Below are positions 57,323 through 64,000 of a DNA stretch of 64,000 nucleotides, one piece after another. This stretch comes from Acidimicrobiia bacterium (lineage in GTDB: Bacteria; Actinomycetota; Acidimicrobiia; IMCC26256; JAOSJM01), in NCBI GenBank assembly GCA_027494165.1, contig JAOSJM010000005.1:1054001-1118000 (forward strand), in the 5' to 3' direction. Below the pieces are notes generated by a model. The model saw only the letters and a program-made list of their open reading frames with translations. It ran no database searches and was not told where the DNA came from. Positions within the stretch are counted from its first letter, which is position 1. Every line of letters begins with the position of its first letter. The translations under genes were made by a program, and so were the position numbers.

Positions 57323-58630
57323 TCAGGTGAGGAATCCCTCGTAGTTGCGCATCATGAGCTGACTGTCGATCTGCTTCATCGTCTCGAGGGCGACGCCCAC
57401 GGTGATGAGCAGCGCGGTGCCCCCGAACGGGAACTGGCTGATGTTCCAGATGGCGAAGACCAGCACCGGCACGAGGGCGATGAAGGCGAGGAACAGCGAA
57501 CCCGGCAGGGTGATCCGGTTCAGCACCTTCTGCAGGTAGCGCTCCGTGGGCGGCCCGGGCCGGATCCCCGGGATGAAGCCGCCCTGCTTGCGGATCACGT
57601 CGGCCTGCTGGGCGGGGTTGAACGCGATGGCTGTGTAGAAGTAGGCGAACGCCACGATGAGGCCGCCGTACGTGACGATGTAGAAGAGGCTCGGCGTGCC
57701 CAACCCCAGCAGGTGGCGGTTGGCGAAGTCCTGCAGCCACTCCCAGTTGGTCGCCGTGGCGATGAGGGCGGGGAACTGGAGGATCGAGCTCGCGAAGATC
57801 ACGGGGATCACACCGGACTGGTTGACCTTGAGGGGGATGTAGGTGCTCTGCCCTCCGTACATCCGCCGCCCGACCACGCGCTTCGCGAACTGCACCGGGA
57901 TCCGGCGCTGCCCCGACTCGACGAACACGATCCCGGCGATCATGAGGACGCCGATGGCCAGGATCACGAAGAACTGGATCTTGCCGCCCTGGGACCAGAT
58001 GAGGCCGCCCTCGGCCGGGAGCCGGGACACCACCGAGGCGAAGATCACGATCGACATGCCGTTCCCGATGCCACGCTGGGTGATGACCTCGCCGATCCAC
58101 ATGACGAGGGCCGTGCCGGCCGTCCACGTGAGGACGATGAGCGCGGCCCGCGGGGCGCTGAAGCCGGGGATGAAGTTGACGTCCGGCGGGAGCTGGCCGC
58201 CGAACAGGGTCGTGTTGCCGCTCTTGAGGGCGAACACCAGGCCGGTCGACTGGAGCAGGGCCAGCCCCACCGTGAGGTAGCGGGTCCACTGGGTGATCTT
58301 CTTCTGGCCGACCTGCCCCTGCTGCTGCCACTCCTCGAGCTTGGGGATCACCACGCCGAGGAGCTGCATGATGATCGAGGCGGTGATGTAGGGCATGATG
58401 CCCAGGAAGAAGACCGCCACGTTCGTGAGCGCGCCGCCCGAGAACAGGTTGAGGAAGGCGACGATGCCACCCTGGCGGGCCTGGTCCTGCAGCTCCTGGA
58501 TCGCCCCGTAGTCGACGTAGGGCACCGGGACGTGCGTCCCCACCCGGTACACCGCGACCATCGCGATGGTGAACAGGATCTTGTTGCGCAGGTCGGGCAC
58601 CCGGAACATGTTCCGCAGGCGGGACAGCAT
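57323..58630 (-). CDS. secY: Protein translocase channel subunit SecY
   Basis: A 435-residue ten-helix membrane channel. It starts RLRNMFRVPDLRNKILFTIA, has the plug-region VPYVDYGAIQELQDQ, the ALTNVAVFFLGIMPYITASI helix, GNGMSIVIFASVVSRLPAEG, VYGGQS-like RRMYGGQSTYIPLKVNQSGV and ends SQLMMRNYEGFLT. It forms SecYEG for export and membrane insertion. Confidence 0.97.
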   Translation of the reverse strand: MLSRLRNMFRVPDLRNKILFTIAMVAVYRVGTHVPVPYVDYGAIQELQDQARQGGIVAFLNLFSGGALTNVAVFFLGIMPYITASIIMQLLGVVIPKLEEWQQQGQVGQKKITQWTRYLTVGLALLQSTGLVFALKSGNTTLFGGQLPPDVNFIPGFSAPRAALIVLTWTAGTALVMWIGEVITQRGIGNGMSIVIFASVVSRLPAEGGLIWSQGGKIQFFVILAIGVLMIAGIVFVESGQRRIPVQFAKRVVGRRMYGGQSTYIPLKVNQSGVIPVIFASSILQFPALIATATNWEWLQDFANRHLLGLGTPSLFYIVTYGGLIVAFAYFYTAIAFNPAQQADVIRKQGGFIPGIRPGPPTERYLQKVLNRITLPGSLFLAFIALVPVLVFAIWNISQFPFGGTALLITVGVALETMKQIDSQLMMRNYEGFLT

Positions 58631-58669
58631 GCGGTGCGACCTCCTCGACCTCGAGAGCGGTGGCCGAGC

Positions 58670-59161
58670 TTACCGGTTCGTCAGCGCGTTGCCCCGGGCG
58701 GGCGGACGCCGGTCCCCGTAGGGAGAGGGCAGCGTCTCGACCCGGCCGCCGGCGGCCTCGATGGCCCGTGACGCCGCCGCCGAGAAGGCGTGCGCGCGCA
58801 CGGTGAGCGCCTTGGTGAGCTCACCCCGGCCGAGCACCTTCACCAGGCCCCGCTTGGCGACGAGGCCCCGGTCCCGGAGCGTGCCCGGGTCCACCTCCGA
58901 GCCGGCGTCGAAGGTCTCGAGCGTGTCGAGGTTGACGACCGCGTACTCGACGCGGAAGGGGTTCTTGAAGCCCTTGGCCTTCGGTGTGCGCCGATGGAGC
59001 GGCGTCTGGCCACCTTCGAAGCCCGGCGGGACGCTGCCCCGGGCTCCCTGACCCTTCATGCCGCGACCGGCGGTCTTCCCGCCCTTCCCGGCGATGCCGC
59101 GACCCACTCGCTGTCGGCGCCGTGAGGAGCCCGGCGCGGGCTTGAGATCGTGGACCTTCAC
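58670..59161 (-). CDS. rplO: 50S ribosomal protein L15
   Basis: A 163-residue L15. VKVHDLKPAPGSSRRRQRVG, the Gly-Arg-rich GRGIAGKGGKTAGRGMKGQG and PPGFEGGQTPLHRRTPKAKG are diagnostic, with the globular C-terminal domain after residue 80. The GTG start overlaps the rpmD stop by 4 bp. The family's usual C-terminus is followed by about 15 extra residues. Confidence 0.96.
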   Translation of the reverse strand: MKVHDLKPAPGSSRRRQRVGRGIAGKGGKTAGRGMKGQGARGSVPPGFEGGQTPLHRRTPKAKGFKNPFRVEYAVVNLDTLETFDAGSEVDPGTLRDRGLVAKRGLVKVLGRGELTKALTVRAHAFSAAASRAIEAAGGRVETLPSPYGDRRPPARGNALTNR

Positions 59162-59361
59162 GAGCCGTTCCCTTCGGAGTCGGGGGCCTCCTCCACCCTG
59201 ACGAGGTGGGGCACCCGGGCGACCATGCCGCGGATCTCGGGCCGGTCGGCGTGCTCGACCGTCTGGTTGATGCGCCGGAGGCCCAGGGCGCGCAGGGTCC
59301 CGCGCTGCTTCGGCTTGGTCCCGATGGCGGACCGGACGAGGGTGACGCGCAGCCTGGCCAT
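59158..59361 (-). CDS. rpmD: 50S ribosomal protein L30
   Basis: A 67-residue L30: LRVTLVRSAIGTKPKQRGTL, ALGLRRINQTVEHADRPEIR and MVARVPHLVRVEE. Its start touches the rpsE stop (TGATG overlap of one base). Confidence 0.96.
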   Translation of the reverse strand: MARLRVTLVRSAIGTKPKQRGTLRALGLRRINQTVEHADRPEIRGMVARVPHLVRVEEAPDSEGNGS

Positions 59362-59912
59362 CAGGCGACCTCGGTGACCTCGTGGGCGGCGGCCGCCTGG
59401 CGCTCCCGGTACGCCCGGAGCATGCCGGCCGACGAGACCTCCTCGGGTGACCGGCCCCGCAGCGCGGCGACCTCGTCGGGCTGCCGGAGGGAGCGAAGGC
59501 CCTCGATGGTCGCCCGCGAGACGTTGATGGCGTTCGCGGATCCCAGCGACTTGGCCAGGACGTCGTGGACACCGGCGGCCTCGAGGATGGCCCGGGCCGC
59601 GCCACCCGCGATCACGCCGGTCCCCGGCGCCGCCGGCTTCATGAGCACCCGCGCGGCGTCGTGCACGCCGACCACCTGGTGGGTGATGGTCGACCCCGCG
59701 AGCGGCACCGGGAAGACCCGCTTGCGGGCCTCCTCCATCCCCTTCTGGATCGCCGCCGGGACCTCCTTGGCCTTGCCGTACCCGAGCCCCACGTTGCCCG
59801 CGCCGTCACCCACCACCACGAGGGCGGTGAAGGAGAACCGGCGGCCGCCCTTGACGACCTTGGCCACCCGGTTGATGGCGATCACTCGCTCTTCGAACTG
59901 GCCCTCGGCCAT
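59361..59912 (-). CDS. rpsE: 30S ribosomal protein S5
   Basis: A 183-residue S5. It has [40 protein letters not shown], a second domain with [20 protein letters not shown] and [20 protein letters not shown]. The protein is involved in mRNA helicase activity and decoding accuracy. Confidence 0.97.
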   Translation of the reverse strand: MAEGQFEERVIAINRVAKVVKGGRRFSFTALVVVGDGAGNVGLGYGKAKEVPAAIQKGMEEARKRVFPVPLAGSTITHQVVGVHDAARVLMKPAAPGTGVIAGGAARAILEAAGVHDVLAKSLGSANAINVSRATIEGLRSLRQPDEVAALRGRSPEEVSSAGMLRAYRERQAAAAHEVTEVA

Positions 59913-59930
59913 GACAGCGACCCCTTCTCC

Positions 59931-60288
59931 CTACAGCTCCAGCCCGACCTCGCGGGCGCCCTCGGCGACCGCGGCGACCCGGCCGTGGTAACGGAACCCG
60001 CCCCGGTCGAACACGACCGCGGCGACCCCCGCCGCCTTGCCCCGCTCCCCCGACGAGCCGGCCCACCGCCCGCGCGGCCCCGACCGTGGAGGTCGGGCCG
60101 GCGCGCAGGTCGGCCTCGACGGTGGACGCCGCCGCCAGCGTGCGACCGTTCACGTCGTCGACGAGCTGGGCGTAGACATGCTTGTTCGACCTGAACACCG
60201 AGAGGCGCGGGCGATCGGGCGTCCCCCGGACCTTCTTGCGCACCCGGCGGTGCCTCCGCTGGCGTGCTGCCATCCTCGTCGAGCTCAT
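59931..60288 (-). CDS. rplR: 50S ribosomal protein L18, frameshifted
   Basis: About 118 residues, binding 5S r[43 protein letters not shown] and [13 protein letters not shown] are typical. The frame breaks at the C5 run 60047-60051; four bases restore [20 protein letters not shown] and [20 protein letters not shown] with the stop at 59931. The start may be either of two ATG codons five apart. Confidence 0.95.
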
Positions 60289-60304
60289 CGTTCGGACGCC
60301 TCCG

Positions 60305-60844
60305 TCACTTCGCCGACTTGCCCGCCTTGCGGAGCACGCGCTCGCCGGCGTAGCGGATCCCCTTGCCCTTGTAGGGCTCGGGCTTGCGGATCCTGCGGAT
60401 GTTGGCCGCCACCTGCCCCACGGCCTGCTTGTCGATCCCCCGGACGGTGATGCGGGTCGGTGCCGGCACCTCGAGCGTGACGCCCTCGGGGGCCTCGAAG
60501 GCGACGGGATGCGAGTAGCCGACCTGGAGCTCGATCCGGTCCGGGGCCTGGGCGCTGGCCCGGTAGCCGACGCCGACGATCTCGAGCTCGCGCGAGAAGC
60601 CGTCGGAGACGCCGACGACCATGTTGTGGACCAGGGACCGGGTCAACCCGTGCAGGGCCCGGTGCTCCCGCTCGTCGTCGGGGCGGGTCACGACGAGCTG
60701 CTCGCCCTCCCGGGCGACCGTGATCGCCGCCGGGGCCTCGTGCTCCAGGGCCCCCTTGGGACCCTTCACCACGATGCGCCGGCCGTCGATGGTCACCTCG
60801 ACCCCCGACGGGAGCGGGATGGGCTGCTTGCCGATTCGTGACAT
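60305..60844 (-). CDS. rplF: 50S ribosomal protein L6
   Basis: A 179-residue L6. It has [60 protein letters not shown] and the near-C-terminal [20 protein letters not shown]. Two duplicated RNA-binding domains. Confidence 0.97.
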   Translation of the reverse strand: MSRIGKQPIPLPSGVEVTIDGRRIVVKGPKGALEHEAPAAITVAREGEQLVVTRPDDEREHRALHGLTRSLVHNMVVGVSDGFSRELEIVGVGYRASAQAPDRIELQVGYSHPVAFEAPEGVTLEVPAPTRITVRGIDKQAVGQVAANIRRIRKPEPYKGKGIRYAGERVLRKAGKSAK

Positions 60845-60849
60845 GATCG

Positions 60850-61248
60850 CTACCAGACGTGGCAGAGGACCTCGCCGCCCATGTGGCGCTCGCGCGCCTC
60901 ACGGTCGGTCATGAGCCCCTTGTTCGTGGACAGGATGGCGATCCCCATGCCGCCGAGCACCCGGGGCAGCCGATCCGCGTTCGTGTACACCCGCAGGCCC
61001 GGCTTCGAGACCCGCCGGAGGCCGGCGATGGTCCGCCGACGGTCCGGCGTGTACTTGAGCCGGATGACGAGGCGGCGACCCGGACGCGCCGAGTCGTCGG
61101 CGACGCTGAAGTCCTCGATGTAGCCCTCGCGCCGGAGGATCCCGGCGAGGGCCTCCTTGACCTTCGAGGACGGCATCTCGACCTCGTCGTGGAACGCCGT
61201 GTTCGCGTTCCGCAGCCGGGTCAGCATGTCGGCGATGGGGTCGGTCAT
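60850..61248 (-). CDS. rpsH: 30S ribosomal protein S8
   Basis: A 132-residue S8: [60 protein letters not shown] and the end [20 protein letters not shown]. It can act as a translational repressor of the spc operon in enterobacteria; I saw no evidence of that here. Confidence 0.97.
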   Translation of the reverse strand: MTDPIADMLTRLRNANTAFHDEVEMPSSKVKEALAGILRREGYIEDFSVADDSARPGRRLVIRLKYTPDRRRTIAGLRRVSKPGLRVYTNADRLPRVLGGMGIAILSTNKGLMTDREARERHMGGEVLCHVW

Positions 61249-61267
61249 CGTCACCGCTGGGCCCCCC

Positions 61268-61453
61268 TCACCACGACGCCTTCGTGACACCGGGCACCTC
61301 GCCCGCGTGGACCATCTCGCGCAGGCAGATCCGGCACAGCCCGAACTTGCGGTACACGGCACGCGCGCGCCCGCAACGGCGGCAACGCGTGTAGCTCCGC
61401 ACCTTGAACTTCGGGGGCCGCTGCTGCTTGTTTCTCAACGCCTTCTTCGCCAT
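61268..61453 (-). CDS. rpsN: 30S ribosomal protein S14, type Z
   Basis: A 61-residue short S14 with four zinc cysteines in [20 protein letters not shown]. Starts [20 protein letters not shown]. The C+ short form is usual inside the spc operon. Confidence 0.96.
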   Translation of the reverse strand: MAKKALRNKQQRPPKFKVRSYTRCRRCGRARAVYRKFGLCRICLREMVHAGEVPGVTKASW

Positions 61454-61466
61454 ACCTCGTCCTCGG

Positions 61467-62045
61467 TCAACCCTGGGTCGTGCCACTGCGACGGAACGGG
61501 AACCCGAGCGCCGTGAGGAGGGCTCGACCACCCTCGTCGGTGCTCGCGGTCGTGACGATCGTGATGTCCATGCCTCGCACGGTGTCGATCTTGTCGTAGT
61601 CGATCTCGGGGAAGATGAGCTGCTCGGTGACGCCGAACGTGTAGTTGCCGTGCCCGTCGAACGCGTCGGGGTTCATGCCGCGGAAGTCCCGGATGCGCGG
61701 GATGGCCAGGCTCACCAGGCGGTCGAAGAACTCCCACATCCGGGCCCCCCGCAGGGTGACCTTGGCCCCGATCGCGTTGCCTTCCCGCAGCTTGAAGCTG
61801 GCGATCGACCGCTTCGCGCGGGTCACGACAGGCTTCTGGCCGCTGATGACGGTGAGGTCGGCCACGGCGCCGTCGAGCAACGACGCCTGCTGCGTGGCTC
61901 GTCCGACCCCGCAGTTGAGGACGATCTTCTCGAGCCGGGGCACCTGCATGACGTTGGCCAGGCCGAGATCGCGCTGCAGGGCCGACCGGACCTCGCGCTC
62001 GTAGCGCTCCTTGAGCCGGGGCTTCGCCGGCGTCGCCACGGCCAT
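61467..62045 (-). CDS. rplE: 50S ribosomal protein L5
   Basis: A 192-residue L5. It has [60 protein letters not shown] and [20 protein letters not shown]. Binds 5S rRNA and the P-site tRNA. Its start overlaps the rplX stop by one base. Confidence 0.97.
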   Translation of the reverse strand: MAVATPAKPRLKERYEREVRSALQRDLGLANVMQVPRLEKIVLNCGVGRATQQASLLDGAVADLTVISGQKPVVTRAKRSIASFKLREGNAIGAKVTLRGARMWEFFDRLVSLAIPRIRDFRGMNPDAFDGHGNYTFGVTEQLIFPEIDYDKIDTVRGMDITIVTTASTDEGGRALLTALGFPFRRSGTTQG

Positions 62046-62349
62046 CAGACGTCACCTCCGCACTTGCGACACACCCGGACCTTGGTCCCGTCGGGCTCGA
62101 ACCGGTAGCCGACCCGCGTCGGGCCGCACTTCGAGCAGAGGAGGGCGACGTTGGACACGTGGATGGGCATGTCCTTGTCGATGATGCCCCCTGCATGGTG
62201 GCCCGGGTCGGCCGTTGGTGCCGCTTGGCCACGTTGACCCCCTCGACGATCACCCGGTCGCGCTCGAGGATCACGCGGGTCACCTGACCCTCCTTGCCGA
62301 CGTCCTTGCCCGCCAGCACCCGGACCCGGTCTCCCTTCTTGATCTTCAT
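62045..62349 (-). CDS. rplX: 50S ribosomal protein L24 with zinc-finger tail, frameshifted
   Basis: About 101 residues. The KOW start is [20 protein letters not shown], then [20 protein letters not shown]. The frame breaks at 62188-62192 (five bases, six expected); with six, [20 protein letters not shown] follows. The tail has two CxxC pairs ([20 protein letters not shown] and CRKCGGDV), the zinc-binding form seen in many actinobacteria. Confidence 0.95.
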
Positions 62350-62350
62350 G

Positions 62351-62719
62351 TCACAGGACCTCCGGCGCGAGCGAGACGATCCGCATGAACCGCCGGTCCC
62401 GGAGCTCACGACCGACAGGGCCGAAGATGCGCGTGCCCCGGGGCTGCATCTGGTCGTTGATGAGCACGGCGGCGTTCTCGTCGAAACGGATGTAGCTGCC
62501 GTCGGGCCGGCGCTTCTCCTTCTTGGTCCGGACGACGACGCACTTGACGACGTCGCCCTTCTTCACCGCCGCGCCCGGCACGGCCTCCTTGACGGTCGCC
62601 ACGAAGACGTCGCCGATGCTCGCGTAGCGCCTCCGGGTACCCCCGAGGACCTTGATGCACAGGACCTCGCGCGCCCCGGAGTTGTCGGCCACCCTGAGCC
62701 TGCTCTCCTGCTGGATCAT
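62351..62719 (-). CDS. rplN: 50S ribosomal protein L14
   Basis: A 122-residue L14. It has [45 protein letters not shown]-like [20 protein letters not shown] and [20 protein letters not shown]. Sits at the subunit interface. One of the best conserved proteins here and intact. Confidence 0.97.
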   Translation of the reverse strand: MIQQESRLRVADNSGAREVLCIKVLGGTRRRYASIGDVFVATVKEAVPGAAVKKGDVVKCVVVRTKKEKRRPDGSYIRFDENAAVLINDQMQPRGTRIFGPVGRELRDRRFMRIVSLAPEVL

Positions 62720-62728
62720 CGCCGGCTC

Positions 62729-63001
62729 CTAGCGCGCCCGCTCGAGGATCTCGACGACACGCCAGCGCTTCTGCCGGGACAGCGGGCGCGTCTCGGCCAC
62801 CCGTACGCGGTCGCCCTCGCGCACCTCGTTGGCCTCGTCGTGGGCGTAGAGCTTCCTGGTCCGCTGCACGGTCTTCTGGTAGCGGCGGTGGCGAACCCGG
62901 TCGACGACCGCGACGACCACGGTCTTGTCCATCTTCGAGGACACGACGGTGCCCTCGCGCACCTTCCTGCGGTTCTCCCGCTCGGTCTGCTCTTCGGCCA
63001 T
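62729..63001 (-). CDS. rpsQ: 30S ribosomal protein S17
   Basis: A 90-residue S17 with a Glu/Arg-rich start ([20 protein letters not shown]), then [20 protein letters not shown] and [22 protein letters not shown]-fold 16S-binding protein. Confidence 0.96.
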   Translation of the reverse strand: MAEEQTERENRRKVREGTVVSSKMDKTVVVAVVDRVRHRRYQKTVQRTRKLYAHDEANEVREGDRVRVAETRPLSRQKRWRVVEILERAR

Positions 63002-63057
63002 CGATCACTCCGTCGTCGCGGCGCCGGCCCGGTGGCGAACCCGCCCTCCGGCCACCT

Positions 63058-63279
63058 CTATCCCTGCTCGGCGGCTTCGGCCGCCGCGATCTCGCGCTCG
63101 CGCAGGATCGTCTCGAGGCGGGCGACCTGGCGCCGCACCTGTCCGAGCCGCGCGGTGTTGTCGAGCTGTCCGGTGGCGTTCTGGAAACGCAGGTTGAAGT
63201 GCTCCTCCCTCGCCTCCAGCAGTCGCCGCTCCAGCTCCGAGTCGTTGAGCTGGTGGAGCTCCGTGGCCTCCGACGCCAT
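63058..63279 (-). CDS. rpmC: 50S ribosomal protein L29
   Basis: A 73-residue helical L29. It has [40 protein letters not shown] and [20 protein letters not shown]. The ATG overlaps the rplP stop (TGATG). Confidence 0.96.
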   Translation of the reverse strand: MASEATELHQLNDSELERRLLEAREEHFNLRFQNATGQLDNTARLGQVRRQVARLETILREREIAAAEAAEQG

Positions 63280-63695
63280 CACGCCTCCTCTTGGCGGACG
63301 ACGAACCTGGTCTTGATCGGGAGCTTGTGCATGGCCAGGCGCATCGCTTCGCGCGCGGTCTGCTCGGGGACGCCCGACAGCTCGAACATGACCCGCCCCG
63401 GCTTGACCACGGCCACCCAGCGCTCGGGGTTCCCCTTCCCGGAGCCCATGCGGGTCTCGGCCGGCTTCTGGGTCACCGGCTTGTCGGGAAAGATGTTGAT
63501 CCAGACCTTCCCGCCCCGTCGGATGTAGCGGGTCATCGCGACACGGGCGGCCTCGATCTGGCGGTTCGTGATCCACCCCGGTTCGAGGGCCTGGATCCCG
63601 TAGTCACCGAAGGCGATGCGCGTGCCTCCCTTGGAGGAACCCGTCATCCGACCCCGCTGCACCTTGCGGTGGCGGATCTTGCGCGGCATCAACAC
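63279..63695 (-). CDS. rplP: 50S ribosomal protein L16
   Basis: A 138-residue L16. It has [60 protein letters not shown] and [20 protein letters not shown]. The GTG at 63695 gives the usual MLMPRK start. It lies 9 bp after rpsC. Confidence 0.97.
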   Translation of the reverse strand: MLMPRKIRHRKVQRGRMTGSSKGGTRIAFGDYGIQALEPGWITNRQIEAARVAMTRYIRRGGKVWINIFPDKPVTQKPAETRMGSGKGNPERWVAVVKPGRVMFELSGVPEQTAREAMRLAMHKLPIKTRFVVRQEEA

Positions 63696-63704
63696 GGCGC
63701 GACC

Positions 63705-64000
63705 TCAGTCCTCGTCGCCGCGGAAGTGCGGCGTCTCGTGGTGCTCGCGGGTCCGGCGCTCGATCTCCTCTTCCTCGGCGAGAAGGCGCTCGAGCTCGGG
63801 ATCGGCCTCCTTCACGACCGGCGCGGCCTCGGCGGCGCTCGTGTCCGTCGCCGCGACGGCCTCGACCGACACCGGCTCGGCCGCGGGACGCCGCTTGCCG
63901 CCTCCGGCGCTCACGACCCGGCGGCCAGGGGCCTGACCCGAGGTCTCGCCGACGGCCATGGCCGCCTCGCGGTGGATCTTCTCCTCGGCCGCGGCCCGGT
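63705..64000 (-). CDS. rpsC: 30S ribosomal protein S3, C-terminal part
   Basis: The C-terminal end of a gene that continues past the window. AAAEEKIHREAAMAVGETSG and a following extension rich in Ala, Glu and Val (about 60 residues, ending ETPHFRGDED) form the variable tail seen after the KH and C-terminal domains of actinobacterial S3. The identification rests on position directly before rplP and the tail style. The KH domain itself is not visible. Confidence 0.8.
   Translation of the reverse strand, partial: RAAAEEKIHREAAMAVGETSGQAPGRRVVSAGGGKRRPAAEPVSVEAVAATDTSAAEAAPVVKEADPELERLLAEEEEIERRTREHHETPHFRGDED

Overview
This window comes from a very GC-rich actinobacterium. The S10/spc/alpha ribosomal block is followed by rplM-rpsI-glmM-glmS. 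There is a CIRCE-controlled groES, a GuaB3-type IMP dehydrogenase and a DUF222/HNH gene behind a LexA box. The class Acidimicrobiia is plausible from gene order and protein style, but this is inference because no rRNA gene is present. I found no tRNA, rRNA, insertion sequence, prophage or CRISPR array.

Layout. 1-5800 (+): glycerol genes (GlpD, an AGPS-like flavoenzyme, a glycerol kinase-like FGGY kinase) and a cyclopropane-fatty-acid synthase. 5888-13983 (-): two uncharacterised genes, then central metabolism (mdh, icd) and the one-carbon/purine genes folD, purH and purN. 14092-18239: membrane proteins, the SOS-linked DUF222/HNH gene and a thioesterase. 18358-20831 (-): sucD, sucC and a stand-alone B12-binding mutase subunit, which fits the methylmalonyl-CoA to succinate route. 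21007-31576: MgtC-like protein, PcrA helicase, dtd, a flavin reductase, guaA, guaB3, a Nudix hydrolase and an acyl-CoA synthetase. 31754-46773 (-): a long cell-envelope and housekeeping block read rplM-rpsI-glmM-glmS-acpS-nnr-CBS-alr-hydrolase-P1 peptidase-udg-tsaE-tsaB-rimI-tsaD-groES. 47028-51631: an apparently permuted phosphodiesterase, threonine deaminase, a ferritin-VIT transporter and a lipoprotein. 51660-64000 (-): ribosomal genes from rpsC, cut by the window end, through secY-adk-map-infA and rpoA to truA.

Two features run through the whole window. First, at least sixteen single-base indels in G or C runs break genes that must be intact (rplM, rpsM, rplR, rplX, rplQ, guaA, tsaE, alr and others). 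Long runs read one base short and short runs one base long, which points to sequence error and not to gene decay. I annotate these genes across the break. Second, the gaps between genes carry two families of short palindromes with fixed geometry: CGGGTG-N29-CACCCG (five copies), and hairpins whose arms start CGCGTTGG or CCCCGCGT (six copies, some as 62-bp tandem pairs).

The oddest proteins are a 1141-residue GlmS with a large N-terminal insertion and C-terminal extension, and a phosphodiesterase whose last metal-ligand motif lies at its N-terminal side.
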